From assembly GCF_009602435.1 (NCBI RefSeq), contig NZ_VZDQ01000027.1, forward strand, positions 202,265 through 266,264: a stretch of DNA of 64,000 nt, in the 5' to 3' direction. Positions within the stretch are counted from its first letter, which is position 1; the number at the start of each line of letters is the position of its first letter. Of this stretch, positions 1-8,348 are shown piece by piece. The notes beneath the pieces were generated by a model that worked only from the letters and a program-made list of their open reading frames with translations, ran no database searches and was not told the origin of the DNA. The position numbers and the translations under genes were made by a program. This stretch comes from Sediminibacillus terrae. Its GTDB lineage: Bacteria; Bacillota; Bacilli; Bacillales; Amphibacillaceae.

Positions 1-35
1 AGTTGCACTTTTCATAAGGTAGAACGTTTTGCTTT

Positions 36-110
36 TTGCTCATCAAAAATACCGAAGGAATGGTGTCATTGTTCGGTTTTTATTTGGAACACGATGCTTT
101 TGTCCCAGGT
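36..110 (-). repeat. R1 palindromic repeat, inverted copy; probable terminator
   Basis: Read on the minus strand, this carries the R1 signature: a TGGGACAAAAGCAT-like lead, then AAAACCGAAC, a short loop, and TTCGGTaTTTTTG. It lies directly after the stop of the minus-strand dehydrogenase at 120, so it probably terminates that gene. The same element recurs at least seven more times in the window, always downstream of a gene in the same polarity. Confidence 0.6.
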
Positions 111-119
111 TCTTTTTTA

Positions 120-1001
120 TTAAGTTCTGAACAATCTGATCAATGCGTGCGTTCCGTCATCTTCGCCGCCAGATTCTGCCAACCTTTGATACAGCGACAG
201 GGACAGCTCCAATCCAGGGGTGAGAAGCCCCATTTCTTGAGCAGACTCCAGGGCGATTTTCATGTCTTTAATAAAGTGTTTGACATAAAATCCCGGCTCA
301 TAGTCACCAGCAATCATCCTGGGGGCCAAATTGCTTAACGACCAGCTTCCTGCAGCCCCGGTAGAGATGCTGCTTAACACGCGTTCAGGATCAAGACCTG
401 CCTTTTCTGCATACGTTATTGCTTCACACACACCGATCATATTCGAAGCAATTGTAATCTGGTTACTCATCTTTGTGTGCTGACCAGAGCCGGCTGCCCC
501 CTGATGTACAACATTGCTGCCAAGCACGTCGAAAATCGGCTTGAGCTCTTGAAAGGCAGCTTCAGACCCGCCGGCCATGATTGCAAGTGTACCGTTTTTG
601 GCCCCGATGTCGCCACCCGACACGGGTGCATCGACAGCTTCGATTCCTTTTTTCGCTGCTTCTTTATGAATTCTTTCAGCAAGCTTGGGCTTGGAAGTAG
701 TCATATCGATGACATAACTGCCGGGCTTAGCGTGAGAAAGAATGCCGCTGTCACCGAAGTACACTTCTTCGACATCAGCGGGATAACCGACGATGGTGAT
801 GATCACATCTGAATCCGCCGCAAGGACAGCTGCGTTTTCTTTCCAAACGGCTCCAGCCTCCAAGAGTTCATCTGCCTTTGTTTTGGTCCGTGTATATATG
901 TTCAAGGTAAAACCGGCTTCCATCAGGTTGGCAGCCATGCTTTTCCCCATGACACCTGTACCGACAAAGCCAATGGTTGTTGTATCTTTTGCCAGGGTCA
1001 T
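120..1001 (-). CDS. NAD(P)-dependent 3-hydroxyisobutyrate dehydrogenase-family oxidoreductase
   Basis: This predicted cytosolic beta-hydroxyacid dehydrogenase (MmsB/GarR/GlxR family) is about 293 residues, the usual length. The N-terminus carries the Rossmann dinucleotide motif GFVGTGVMG. The substrate-site signature DAPVSGGDIGAKNGTL lies near residue 120. The conserved lysine region GSGQHTKMSNQ near residue 170 supplies the family catalytic Lys. Such enzymes oxidise 3-hydroxyisobutyrate, tartronate semialdehyde or similar short hydroxyacids; the substrate cannot be decided here. An ATG at 1001 sits 9 bases after an AAAGGAAG ribosome site and is preferred over a GTG at 1007. The gene stands alone, followed by an R1 terminator-like repeat, and is divergent from the ribonucleotide reductase operon. 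Confidence 0.9.
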   Translation of the reverse strand: MTLAKDTTTIGFVGTGVMGKSMAANLMEAGFTLNIYTRTKTKADELLEAGAVWKENAAVLAADSDVIITIVGYPADVEEVYFGDSGILSHAKPGSYVIDMTTSKPKLAERIHKEAAKKGIEAVDAPVSGGDIGAKNGTLAIMAGGSEAAFQELKPIFDVLGSNVVHQGAAGSGQHTKMSNQITIASNMIGVCEAITYAEKAGLDPERVLSSISTGAAGSWSLSNLAPRMIAGDYEPGFYVKHFIKDMKIALESAQEMGLLTPGLELSLSLYQRLAESGGEDDGTHALIRLFRT

Positions 1002-1211
1002 ATCCACCCTTCCTTTCTGTTACTTAGTCCATAATTAGTTAATAATTCGATAAAAAAGAAAAAAATCCTTCCTGAAAAAACTCGATACTTCGACAAAAAA
1101 TTTTTTAATCCAGCATTTATCGCGTGATGTCAGGCTTTGTTCCGAGTGAAAGAAAAATAGGGGAATTATTTGGATTGCAAGAAAAAAATGATTGTGATAA
1201 AGTCTTAATTA

Positions 1212-1227
1212 ACACAATATATTGTTT
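1212..1227 (+). promoter_or_regulatory. NrdR box 1
   Basis: The 16-mer ACACAATATATTGTTT fits the NrdR operator consensus (acaCWATATATWGtgt) with a perfect core. It overlaps the -35 hexamer of the nrd promoter. NrdR is the dNTP/ATP-sensing repressor of ribonucleotide reductase genes. Confidence 0.75.
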
Positions 1228-1249
1228 AGTTGTCTAAAATGAATACTAT
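1222..1249 (+). promoter_or_regulatory. Sigma-A promoter of the nrd leader
   Basis: TTGTTT and TACTAT are separated by 16 bases, just upstream of the B12 riboswitch. The -35 and -10 regions are each overlapped by an NrdR-like box, which would allow direct occlusion of RNA polymerase. Confidence 0.6.
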
Positions 1250-1258
1250 ATGTTGATT
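1243..1258 (+). promoter_or_regulatory. NrdR box 2 (one core mismatch)
   Basis: The core CTATATGTTG differs at one position from the NrdR core CWATATATWG. It starts 31 bp after box 1, the three-helical-turn spacing typical of paired NrdR boxes, and overlaps the -10 element. Confidence 0.65.
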
Positions 1259-1261
1259 CTA

Positions 1262-1435
1262 TGCAAGATCAGGTGACACCTTGTCTTAAAAGGGAATCCG
1301 GTGAAAAACCGGAACTGTCCCCGCAACTGTAAGTGTGGACGAACGAGAAGTTCCACTAAACCGCTTTGCTTCACGGCGTCGGTTTGGGAAGGTCTCTAGT
1401 AGGAAGAAGCACGAGTCAGGAGACCTGCCTTTTCT
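1262..1435 (+). ncRNA. Cobalamin (B12) riboswitch
   Basis: The region contains the adenosylcobalamin aptamer landmarks: a 5' CAGGTG segment that pairs with the 3' GACCTGCC, the B12-box-like block with CCGGTGAAAA, CTGTCCCCGCAACTGTAA, and the terminal GAGTCAGGAGACCTGCC. It lies about 250 bases ahead of the ribonucleotide reductase alpha gene on the same strand. An intrinsic terminator follows, so the likely mode is B12-induced premature termination of a B12-independent enzyme. Confidence 0.93.
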
Positions 1436-1519
1436 TGTAGCGTTTCATTTCTTCGGGGACTGGGGAGTGAAAACGATAGGGAAGAAGTGGCTGTTTATGC
1501 CACATTTACTGTCGTTTTC

Positions 1520-1550
1520 AATCCGTCCATGTCCCATGGACGGATTTTTT
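1520..1550 (+). terminator. Riboswitch expression-platform terminator
   Basis: An inverted repeat AATCCGTCCATG/CATGGACGGATT with a short loop is followed by a T run. It sits between the B12 aptamer and the alpha-subunit gene, so it is the probable off-state terminator. Confidence 0.8.
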
Positions 1551-1681
1551 GTATGCTCAAAAAACCTTTTACAGGAAGAGAGATACAAAATTTCTTAGGA
1601 GAATTCAACATCTTGTTAAGGCCAGACATCTATAAGGAAACTGGTCCCATGTGTTCATTTAGATAAAAGGAGGAGTAAGGA

Positions 1682-3934
1682 ATGATCGAAACAGAAGTTA
1701 AACAGAATGACTGGAAGAGCAAAATGAAAATGGTTCTGACCGGACGCTTTCCGGATTTGGATATTCAAGGTTTATTTGAGCATGGTGACAAAGTACTGGA
1801 GCAAAAACCATGGCTGCCGGATGATGAATGGATCCACCAGTTGATTTTGGAGGCGCTGGCCAACTTGGACGAAAATGAACCGGATTGGACCTATGCAGCA
1901 GCGGCTTTATACGTGCAGCAGTTATACCAGGAGGCAGCCGAGAACAGAGGGTACGATCCTGGCAGGAAATATGGTCCATTTGGACAAGTCATCCGTCATT
2001 TGACGGACATCGGCATTTATGACCGCTTTCTGCTTGATACATATAGTGAACAGGAGATTAAGGAACTGGAACAGACGATCGATCCTGACAAAGACAACAT
2101 GTTCACGTACATCGGCCTCCGGACTTTGGCGGACCGTTATATCGCCAAAGATTATCAAGGCAAGGTGTATGAGCTGCCGCAGGAACGGTTCATGATCATT
2201 TGTATGACATTGATGAAAAATGAACCGGCAGAAAAACGGCTAGACTTGATTAAAGAAGCGTATTGGGCATTGAGCAATCTGTACATGACGGTGGCTACTC
2301 CGACGCTTTCCAATGCCGGAAAAAGCTACGGTCAGCTGTCCAGCTGCTTTATTGACACAGTGGATGACAGTTTGCAGGGGATTTTCGACAGTAATACCGA
2401 TATCGCCAACCTGTCCAAGAATGGCGGGGGAATCGGTGTTTACCTGGGGAAAATCCGCAGCCGGGGCAGTGCGATAAAAGGGTTCAGCGGTGCTTCGTCA
2501 GGTGTTTTGCCATGGATGAAACAGTTGAACAACACAGCGGTTAGTGTCGATCAGCTCGGTCAGCGCAAAGGGGCCATCTGTGTTTATCTGGATATTTGGC
2601 ATAAAGACATATCTTCTTTTCTGGATGCGAAGTTGAATAATGGGGATGAGCGGCTCCGGACCCACGATTTATTTACGGGAGTTTGTCTCCCCGACCTTTT
2701 CATGGAGCAGGTGGAAGCCAGAGAGAACTGGTACTTGTTCGACCCCCATGAAGTGCGGACGGTTATGGGGTATTCTCTCGAGGACTACTTTGACGAGTCG
2801 AAGGGCGATGGAAGCTTCCGGGAAAAATACTGGGAATGTGTCCAGCACCCTCATTTAAGCAAGCAGGAAATCCCTGCGATTGACTTGATGAAACGGATTC
2901 TGAAAAGCCAGCTCGAAACCGGGGGTCCCTTCATGTTTTATCGGGATGAAGTCAATAGGCATAATCCGAACAGCCACCTCGGCATGATTTATTCGAGCAA
3001 TCTTTGCACGGAAATCACGCAAAACCAAAGCCCGACCGTGGTAGAAGAACAGCAGACCGTCGACGGGAAAATCGTCGTAAATAAACAACCCGGTGATTTT
3101 GTTGTCTGCAACTTGTCCTCCATCCATTTGGGCAGGGCGGTGACGGAAGGCGTTCTGGAACGATTGGTTCCTATCCAGGTGAGAATGCTGGACAACGTAA
3201 TTGATTTGAATACGATTCCGGTTTTACAAGCACAGCTCACCAATCAAAAGTACCGTGCAGTCGGGCTTGGAACATTTGGATGGCATCATCTTCTTGCACT
3301 GAAGGGGATACGTTGGGAAAGCGAAGAAGCGGTGGCCTATGCGGACGAGCTGTATGAAAAAATAGCATTTTTGACAATCCGGTCCAGCATGGAACTGGCA
3401 AAAGAGAAAGGTGTTTGTGCTGCGTTTGAAGGTTCAGACTGGCAAACCGGAAAATACTTCGAAAATAAGGGTTATACCGCTGATACGGATTCGGACTACG
3501 ATTGGTCCGACTTACAGAAACAGGTTCAGGAGCATGGAATCCGCAATAGCTATTTGATGGCAGTTGCACCGAATTCCTCGACATCTCTTATCGCGGGGAG
3601 CACCGCCAGTATTGATCCGATTTTCCAGAAGTTTTATGCGGAGGAGAAAAAGGATTACAAAATTCCTGTGACCGCTCCTGATTTGAACGCGGATACCACC
3701 TGGTATTATAAATCGGCTTATTTTATCGATCAGCACTGGAGTATCAAACAGAACGCAGCCAGACAGAAGCATATCGACCAGAGTGTATCCTTCAACATAT
3801 ACGTTCCGAACACCGTCCAGGCCAAAGAATTGCTGAGCCTTCATTTGGATGCCTGGGAATCGGGGCTTAAAACAACCTATTATTTACGGTCGACATCATC
3901 GGAATTGATCGACTGTGAATCATGTTCCAGCTAA
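1682..3934 (+). CDS. nrdA: Class Ia ribonucleoside-diphosphate reductase, alpha (catalytic) subunit
   Basis: The alpha subunit reduces ribonucleoside diphosphates to deoxyribonucleotides in the cytosol, together with the radical-bearing beta subunit. The key residues are visible: Cys222 in QLSSCFID, the N-L-C-T-E-I active-site loop with the thiyl Cys near residue 442, its partner Cys near 476 in VVCNLSS, and the C-terminal tyrosine pair in TTYYLRS. A CxxC pair (Cys745, Cys748) ends the chain as the thioredoxin/glutaredoxin-reducible shuttle. No full N-terminal ATP-cone is apparent, so overall activity control by dATP is not expected. The ATG follows an AAAGGAGGAG site. The gene lies behind NrdR boxes and a B12 riboswitch and is immediately followed by the beta gene. 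A B12-dependent class II reductase elsewhere in the genome is implied but not seen. Confidence 0.96.
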   Translation: MIETEVKQNDWKSKMKMVLTGRFPDLDIQGLFEHGDKVLEQKPWLPDDEWIHQLILEALANLDENEPDWTYAAAALYVQQLYQEAAENRGYDPGRKYGPFGQVIRHLTDIGIYDRFLLDTYSEQEIKELEQTIDPDKDNMFTYIGLRTLADRYIAKDYQGKVYELPQERFMIICMTLMKNEPAEKRLDLIKEAYWALSNLYMTVATPTLSNAGKSYGQLSSCFIDTVDDSLQGIFDSNTDIANLSKNGGGIGVYLGKIRSRGSAIKGFSGASSGVLPWMKQLNNTAVSVDQLGQRKGAICVYLDIWHKDISSFLDAKLNNGDERLRTHDLFTGVCLPDLFMEQVEARENWYLFDPHEVRTVMGYSLEDYFDESKGDGSFREKYWECVQHPHLSKQEIPAIDLMKRILKSQLETGGPFMFYRDEVNRHNPNSHLGMIYSSNLCTEITQNQSPTVVEEQQTVDGKIVVNKQPGDFVVCNLSSIHLGRAVTEGVLERLVPIQVRMLDNVIDLNTIPVLQAQLTNQKYRAVGLGTFGWHHLLALKGIRWESEEAVAYADELYEKIAFLTIRSSMELAKEKGVCAAFEGSDWQTGKYFENKGYTADTDSDYDWSDLQKQVQEHGIRNSYLMAVAPNSSTSLIAGSTASIDPIFQKFYAEEKKDYKIPVTAPDLNADTTWYYKSAYFIDQHWSIKQNAARQKHIDQSVSFNIYVPNTVQAKELLSLHLDAWESGLKTTYYLRSTSSELIDCESCSS

Positions 3935-3950
3935 GGAGAGGAGATCGACA

Positions 3951-4994
3951 ATGGTTGTATCACTGAATAAACGGAATATCATGGACAAGACTGCACCGAA
4001 CAATTCTACTAGTATTATCAACGGGAAAAGCTCCAATATTCTCAATTGGGATGATGTCCGATTCGCCTGGGCATACCCGAAATATAAAAAAATGCTTTCG
4101 AATTTTTGGACCCCCTTTGAAATCAACATGTCGCAGGATATGCGGCAATTTCCGGGATTGTCTGACGAGGAAAGGGACGCTTTTTTGAAAATAATCGGAT
4201 TATTGGCTTTGTTAGACAGTATCCAAACTGATTATGCCGGGAAGGTTGCGGATTATTTAACGGATTCGAGTCTGAATGCTCTCATGATCATTCTCGCTCA
4301 GCAGGAAGTCATTCACAACCACTCTTATTCCTATGTCTTATCCAGCCTTGTATCCAAACAGGAGCAGGACGAAGTGTTCGAATTTTGGCGGACGGAGCCC
4401 ATTTTGGAAAAGCGCAATGATTTCATCACCGATGGTTATCGGGCATTCGCAGAAGAACCGACGGTAGATAATCTGCTGAAATCCGTTGTTTTCGATGTAA
4501 TACTTGAGGGACTGTTCTTTTATTCCGGTTTTGCCTTTTTCTATCATCTGGCAAGGAATCAAAAGATGGTCGCCACCTCTACGATGATCAATTACATCAA
4601 TCGCGATGAACAGCTGCATGTCGATTTGTTTGTACGGATTTTCAAAGAAGTGCTCACGGAGCATCCAGAATATGACACAAAGGAATTGGAAACATTTGTA
4701 CAAGACACCTTTAAGCAAGCGGTGCATCTGGAGACGGAATGGGCCCGCCACATAATCGGCAACAAAATCGATGGCATTTTGCTGGAGGACGTGGAAAATT
4801 ATATTAAGTTTTATGCCAATACACGCTGTAAACAGCTTGGCTATGAAAAACCGTATCCGGAAATAACCAAAAATCCGCTCCGCTGGATAAAAGCATATGA
4901 AGAAGTGGATCTGGGCAAGTCGGATTTCTTTGAACAGAAGTCGAGACAGTATACCAAAGTAAATTACACCGATAATGGTTTTGACGATTTATAA
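3951..4994 (+). CDS. nrdB: Class Ia ribonucleoside-diphosphate reductase, beta (radical) subunit
   Basis: The ferritin-like small subunit houses the di-metal/tyrosyl radical cofactor. Metal ligands align well: Asp89 (LLDSIQ), Glu119 and His122 in EVIHNHSY, Glu in LEGLFFY, and Glu/His in RDEQLHV. The radical Tyr126 is present in IHNHSY, so this is a conventional Tyr-radical enzyme rather than a Tyr-less class Ic type. The ATG at 3951 has a strong AAGGAGAGGAG site and starts 17 bases after the alpha stop. An in-frame ATG at 3915 lies inside the alpha gene without a good site and is rejected. Length is 347 residues, normal for the family. The gene is co-transcribed with alpha and ends at an intrinsic terminator. 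Confidence 0.95.
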   Translation: MVVSLNKRNIMDKTAPNNSTSIINGKSSNILNWDDVRFAWAYPKYKKMLSNFWTPFEINMSQDMRQFPGLSDEERDAFLKIIGLLALLDSIQTDYAGKVADYLTDSSLNALMIILAQQEVIHNHSYSYVLSSLVSKQEQDEVFEFWRTEPILEKRNDFITDGYRAFAEEPTVDNLLKSVVFDVILEGLFFYSGFAFFYHLARNQKMVATSTMINYINRDEQLHVDLFVRIFKEVLTEHPEYDTKELETFVQDTFKQAVHLETEWARHIIGNKIDGILLEDVENYIKFYANTRCKQLGYEKPYPEITKNPLRWIKAYEEVDLGKSDFFEQKSRQYTKVNYTDNGFDDL

Positions 4995-5001
4995 TAGGAG
5001 G

Positions 5002-5034
5002 AAAATCCCTGCTGTTCATCAGTGAGGGATTTTT
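5002..5034 (+). terminator. Terminator of the nrdAB operon
   Basis: AAATCCCT and AGGGATTT flank a short loop and are followed by a T-rich tail, directly after the nrdB stop. Confidence 0.75.
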
Positions 5035-5054
5035 CTATTTCGTTGTACCAGGAC

Positions 5055-5262
5055 ATTGTCTGTGGATAATGATTGGCTGAAACAGCCGAGTCCAGCTCCT
5101 GCGCCTACCCACTCGAAGTCTTAAGACCGCCCTTTGTATGGCAAAAAAGCGCCACGACGGAGCCGTCCTTAAGCTTGTCGGAGGCTCAAACGATGTGGGT
5201 CATGCAGGCGTGGCGGCTTTAGCCTGTACTCCTTTAAACAGGCGCTTCCGCTTTTGTCCAAA
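5055..5262. repeat. R3 dispersed intergenic repeat, long copy
   Basis: The element starts with a TGTCTGTGGATAA segment and GGCTGAAACAGCC, continues with GTCCAGCTCCTGCGCCTACCC, and ends in GGCGCTTCCGC. Its arms contain CGAAGTCTTAAG and CTTAAGCTTGTCGG, giving a large stem. It fills most of the 360-base gap before the next gene. Related copies are at 31620-31728 and 31737-31828, and the leading part recurs at 26397-26440. Confidence 0.7.
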
Positions 5263-5356
5263 ACCTCCCACTTTACAAATTTGATGGCATTGGAGAAAGT
5301 TATACTGTACACATATACTTTGCTGTCTTGCCGCATGCTAAACAAGGAGGATTTAG

Positions 5357-5809
5357 ATGGACTGGATTCGCAAGTCATTTGGTGAGTTGGATGCAAAAGA
5401 ATTATATACCATCATTAAAACAAGGGTCGATGTTTTTGTCGTTGAACAGCGTTGTCCATACCATGAGCTGGATGGACATGATGATAGTGCCGACCATTTA
5501 TTCTGCAAGGATGGGGAAAAAATTGTGGCTTATGCACGTCTGCTTCCGAAAGGGACGGTGTACGAACAGGCTTCCATCGGCAGGGTGCTGGTTCATAAGC
5601 AGTACCGAAGACAAGGTTATGCCAGAGAGCTATTGGAAAGAGCAATATCCCATATAACCGATCAGTGGCAGGAAGCGGCCATAAAAATCCAGGGTCAGGA
5701 ATACCTGAGGCACTTTTATGCCTCCTTTGGTTTTAACGAAATATCCGATGTCTATCTAGACGATGGAATCCCTCACGTCGACATGCTGCTCACCACTTTA
5801 CCGAAGTAA
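5357..5809 (+). CDS. ElaA-like GNAT family N-acetyltransferase
   Basis: This 150-residue acyl-CoA-dependent acetyltransferase closely resembles the ElaA family. Family features seen are the N-terminal RVDVFVVEQRCPYHELDGHD block, the strand ADHLFCKDGEKIVAYARLLP, and the acetyl-CoA pyrophosphate loop RRQGYARELL near residue 85. The C-terminal FYASFGF segment is the usual GNAT beta6-beta7 region. The substrate is unknown. The start follows an AAGGAGG site. The gene is monocistronic, with an R3 repeat upstream and the YteA-like gene 130 bases downstream. Confidence 0.88.
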   Translation: MDWIRKSFGELDAKELYTIIKTRVDVFVVEQRCPYHELDGHDDSADHLFCKDGEKIVAYARLLPKGTVYEQASIGRVLVHKQYRRQGYARELLERAISHITDQWQEAAIKIQGQEYLRHFYASFGFNEISDVYLDDGIPHVDMLLTTLPK

Positions 5810-5942
5810 TATGGTACCACAGTGGGGGTCAGTCCCCTGCCGGTAGTCCTTGACGAATTTCCATAATCTTGACTGGTTGGCGGTTTGTTTTCGGATATAC
5901 TAAGACTGTTCTGCATGATCGTTCATTGCAGGAGGCGATAAT

Positions 5943-6644
5943 GTGCTAACGCAACGACAAGTGCAAAAGTGTGAGAAGATGTTAACAGAACGCAAGCGTC
6001 ACCTGGCCGATCATCTTGAAGACCACTATGGAACGCAGTATGAATTGATCAAGGAATCAATGGGAGAGCTATCGAATTATGATAACCATCCTGGCGACCA
6101 TGGATCAGAGCTTTTTGAACGGGAAAAGGATATAGCCTTGAATGATCATGCAGAACGGGAAATGAAAGATATCAACCATGCTTTGGCTGCGATACAAAAT
6201 GGGCAGTATGGTGTTTGTGAAGTGTGCGGCAAAGACATTGCGTTTGAACGACTGGAAGCGATGCCGACCACCACACGGTGCCTGGAACACGCCGAAGATG
6301 ATATTTCCAACGACCGGCCGGCAGAAGAAGATGTCTTCCACCCAAGTGTCAACGAAATGGAGACAGAAGTAGAGGAAGAAGAATCCACTATTTTTGATGC
6401 AGAGGATTCCTGGCAGCGGGTTGCAAAGTATGGATCTTCCGAAAGCCCATCCGACTTTTACGACACAGAAAAGGATTATGAGGATATGTTTTTCAATTCT
6501 GACGAGCTTGTTAGTGCTGCGGAAGAAATCGAAAACTTTTTGACAGCCGATATCGATGGGAAATTCAGCGGCGTGAACCCCGCGCACGAAAAATACGAAG
6601 ACTACCTCGACGAAAACGAAGTAAACTCCATCCTTTATGATTAG
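5943..6644 (+). CDS. YteA-like DksA/TraR zinc-finger protein
   Basis: The protein has 233 residues with an N-terminal coiled-coil-like helical region (about 1-90) and a zinc-finger signature CEVCGKDIAFERLEAMP...CLEH near residues 95-120. That is the C2-C/H variant of the DksA/TraR finger seen in B. subtilis YteA and YocK. The long acidic C-terminal tail (about 130-233) fits the YteA group. DksA-like proteins act at RNA polymerase, but the role of the Bacillus paralogues is not established. The start is GTG at 5943 after GGAGG. An overlapping ATG at 5941 reads into a stop after two codons and is rejected. A strong terminator follows. Confidence 0.88.
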   Translation: MLTQRQVQKCEKMLTERKRHLADHLEDHYGTQYELIKESMGELSNYDNHPGDHGSELFEREKDIALNDHAEREMKDINHALAAIQNGQYGVCEVCGKDIAFERLEAMPTTTRCLEHAEDDISNDRPAEEDVFHPSVNEMETEVEEEESTIFDAEDSWQRVAKYGSSESPSDFYDTEKDYEDMFFNSDELVSAAEEIENFLTADIDGKFSGVNPAHEKYEDYLDENEVNSILYD

Positions 6645-6666
6645 AATGAAAGGCAAAAGCGACTGA

Positions 6667-6702
6667 AAAGCTGCACCCCCGAAACCGGGGGTGGTTGCTT
6701 TT
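6667..6702 (+). terminator. Terminator after the YteA-like gene
   Basis: The perfect core CACCCCC-GAAACC-GGGGGTG, extended by AAGC/GCTT, is followed by TTTTT. Confidence 0.85.
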
Positions 6703-6740
6703 TATCGAGGGAATTGGGCACAGCGAGGACCTGGAAGCTT

Positions 6741-6806
6741 AGTGGCCATAACAAAACTGAACGTTGAATCGAAATCCTGAACTTTCGATTCAGCGTTCGG
6801 TTTTTG
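6741..6806. repeat. R1 palindromic repeat
   Basis: AACTGAACGTTGAATCGAAA pairs with TTTCGATTCAGCGTTCGGTT and ends in TTTTT. The lead AGTGGCCATAACAAAA is shared with the R1 copy at 13848. It lies between the converging YteA-like gene and the GNAT at 6825. Confidence 0.75.
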
Positions 6807-6824
6807 CGATTTTATAAGAAATCC

Positions 6825-7223
6825 CTATTTTTTTCTAGGTATGAGAAAAGCGTTGTTGGCTTGTTGAAAACCTGCTTTAGGATAGTATTCCATTGCCGAA
6901 GGGGCAGAAAGCAGAATCAAAGCTGTTCCTTCACCGATTTCCGTCTGCACCCGGGAAACCAAATGGCTTCCAACGCCTTGATGCTGGTACTGCTTATCGA
7001 CTGCCAAATCTGACAAGTAACAGCAATAGCAAAAATCTGTCAAAGCTCTGGCAATGCCGATCAGCTTACCATTATCCCGTGCTGTAACCAGTAAGTCTGC
7101 TTGCTCGATCATTTTCCCCATCCGCTCCAGATCCTCATAAGGGCGGTTTATCCCGGAGGACGCAAACACCTCTGCCAGTTCCCTGCTCAATACCTGTTCA
7201 CCGATTGCGTATTGTATAGTCAA
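6825..7223 (-). CDS. GNAT family N-acetyltransferase
   Basis: This 132-residue single-domain acetyltransferase has the core LLVTARDNGKLIGIARALTD, the strand YLSDLAVDKQYQHQGVG with the acetyl-CoA loop QHQGVGSHLV near residue 78, and the C-terminal YYPKAGFQQ segment. It resembles the small YjcF/YyaT-type GNATs of Bacillus, whose substrates are unknown. It is followed on the same strand upstream by another GNAT gene 26 bases away, so the two probably form an operon. Confidence 0.85.
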   Translation of the reverse strand: MTIQYAIGEQVLSRELAEVFASSGINRPYEDLERMGKMIEQADLLVTARDNGKLIGIARALTDFCYCCYLSDLAVDKQYQHQGVGSHLVSRVQTEIGEGTALILLSAPSAMEYYPKAGFQQANNAFLIPRKK

Positions 7224-7249
7224 TGTAACTCCCCCTTATTTAATCTATT

Positions 7250-7705
7250 TCAGGTTAACTGCTTGGATAGCCGGATCATGTCCCTGCAAATGATTCCATT
7301 TTCTTCTATCGGATCCTCATAATGGTCTGTGAAAAAGTCCTTGATAATAGCTTGCATGGAAAAACCACACTTTTGATACAGAGCAAGTTGGCCGAGACTT
7401 GAATTCCCGGTTCCGATTTCAATATGTTCGAACCCCATGCTTTCAGCTACCTTAATGGCATGCTCGATCAGTTTGCGGCCGATTCCTTCGTTTTGACGAT
7501 CTGGATGGACCGCGATATTGGCAATTTCGGCTATTTCCGATGATTTATTGATCAGTACATAGACTCCGATCAGGGATCCCCTTTGATAGGCACCATAACA
7601 ATGTCCATCTTTCAGGTAATTCTCGACGATCTGTTGATTTGGATCTGCCAATAACAATAAATCCATAGGAGCTTGTTCTCTGTCAGTGATTTGATTTATT
7701 TCCAT
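7250..7705 (-). CDS. GNAT family N-acetyltransferase
   Basis: This 151-residue acetyltransferase has the conserved IAVHPDRQNEGIGRKLIEHAI motif near residues 68-88, which binds the acetyl-CoA pyrophosphate. The segment LALYQKCGF is near residue 110. Its ATG is preceded by a GGGGGAGA site. It is the first gene of a two-gene minus-strand unit with the GNAT at 6825. The family modifies small amines or protein N-termini; the target cannot be read from sequence. Confidence 0.85.
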   Translation of the reverse strand: MEINQITDREQAPMDLLLLADPNQQIVENYLKDGHCYGAYQRGSLIGVYVLINKSSEIAEIANIAVHPDRQNEGIGRKLIEHAIKVAESMGFEHIEIGTGNSSLGQLALYQKCGFSMQAIIKDFFTDHYEDPIEENGIICRDMIRLSKQLT

Positions 7706-7838
7706 TGTCTCTCCCCCTGTTTTCGTTATGGAAAAGGTAACTGAATCTGTACTTCCAGCTCTGTAAATGACTGAAAGGCATTAATCGGTATGAAGGATAA
7801 GCAAATCTGCGCTTTTTTCATTGTATCAAATTATCGGT

Positions 7839-7864
7839 GTTTGATGCCGGAGAGCGATGGGAAA
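7839..7864 (+). promoter_or_regulatory. Candidate sigma-B promoter
   Basis: GTTTGA is followed after 14 bases by GGGAAA. The -35 fits the sigma-B consensus (GTTTaa, 12-15 bases, GGGTAT), and the -10 has two differences. It lies about 35 bases before the small membrane-protein gene. Confidence 0.4.
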
Positions 7865-7901
7865 ATGAATAAAACGATTCCGTTCCGGAGGGGATGCTAC
7901 C

Positions 7902-8192
7902 GTGAGCAGTTTGTTTTTGTTGTTGCTGTTTATTCTCAGCCTGGTTTATTTGGCCGTCAAACATAGAAAGACGATCCGTAGCTCGCACCCGCTTGCAATC
8001 GCGGGAACTGTTTTCTTGTTTGTAATGGAAGCCGTCGTGGCTTTTGTTTGTTTTTACTATGGTGGCCAGTGGCTGGCCGGCCATGTTGATAATAACTTTG
8101 CGCTGGTGATATTGCAGTTTGTCCTCTTGTTTGCATTGATTGTTGTGTGTCTGGGCATTCTGAGGAAAATCCTCAAGCAAATGGAAAAATAA
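7902..8192 (+). CDS. Small hypothetical membrane protein
   Basis: I do not recognise a named family. The 96-residue product is almost wholly hydrophobic, with three predicted membrane segments: about residues 3-20, 32-57 and 65-88. Short basic loops (KHRKTIR; RKILKQMEK) suggest cytoplasmic sides. The GTG start follows a GGAGGGG site. It is monocistronic and ends at a strong terminator. A possible sigma-B promoter upstream would make it a general-stress gene, which is an inference. Confidence 0.7.
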   Translation: MSSLFLLLLFILSLVYLAVKHRKTIRSSHPLAIAGTVFLFVMEAVVAFVCFYYGGQWLAGHVDNNFALVILQFVLLFALIVVCLGILRKILKQMEK

Positions 8193-8201
8193 GTTTGTAT
8201 A

Positions 8202-8240
8202 AAAAATCGGCATCTGCTTCTAAAGCAGATGCCGATTTTT
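8202..8240 (+). terminator. Terminator after small membrane protein
   Basis: A near-perfect inverted repeat with arms of about 17 bases (AATCGGCATCTGCTT / AAGCAGATGCCGATT) ends in TTTTT. It carries A and T runs on both sides, so it could work in both directions. Confidence 0.85.
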
Positions 8241-8348
8241 CAAAAAGAGGAGGATCATTACAATTGCCAGCCTGCATTTAAAACAGACTGGACTATCTAT
8301 ATAAGACCCCGGCGTTCGGGGGAGGTGTCCGCCGAGGTTTGTTTGTTA

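Noticed and set aside
1335..1598. 87-codon open frame on the plus strand
   Set aside because: It overlaps the B12 riboswitch and its terminator and has no ribosome site.
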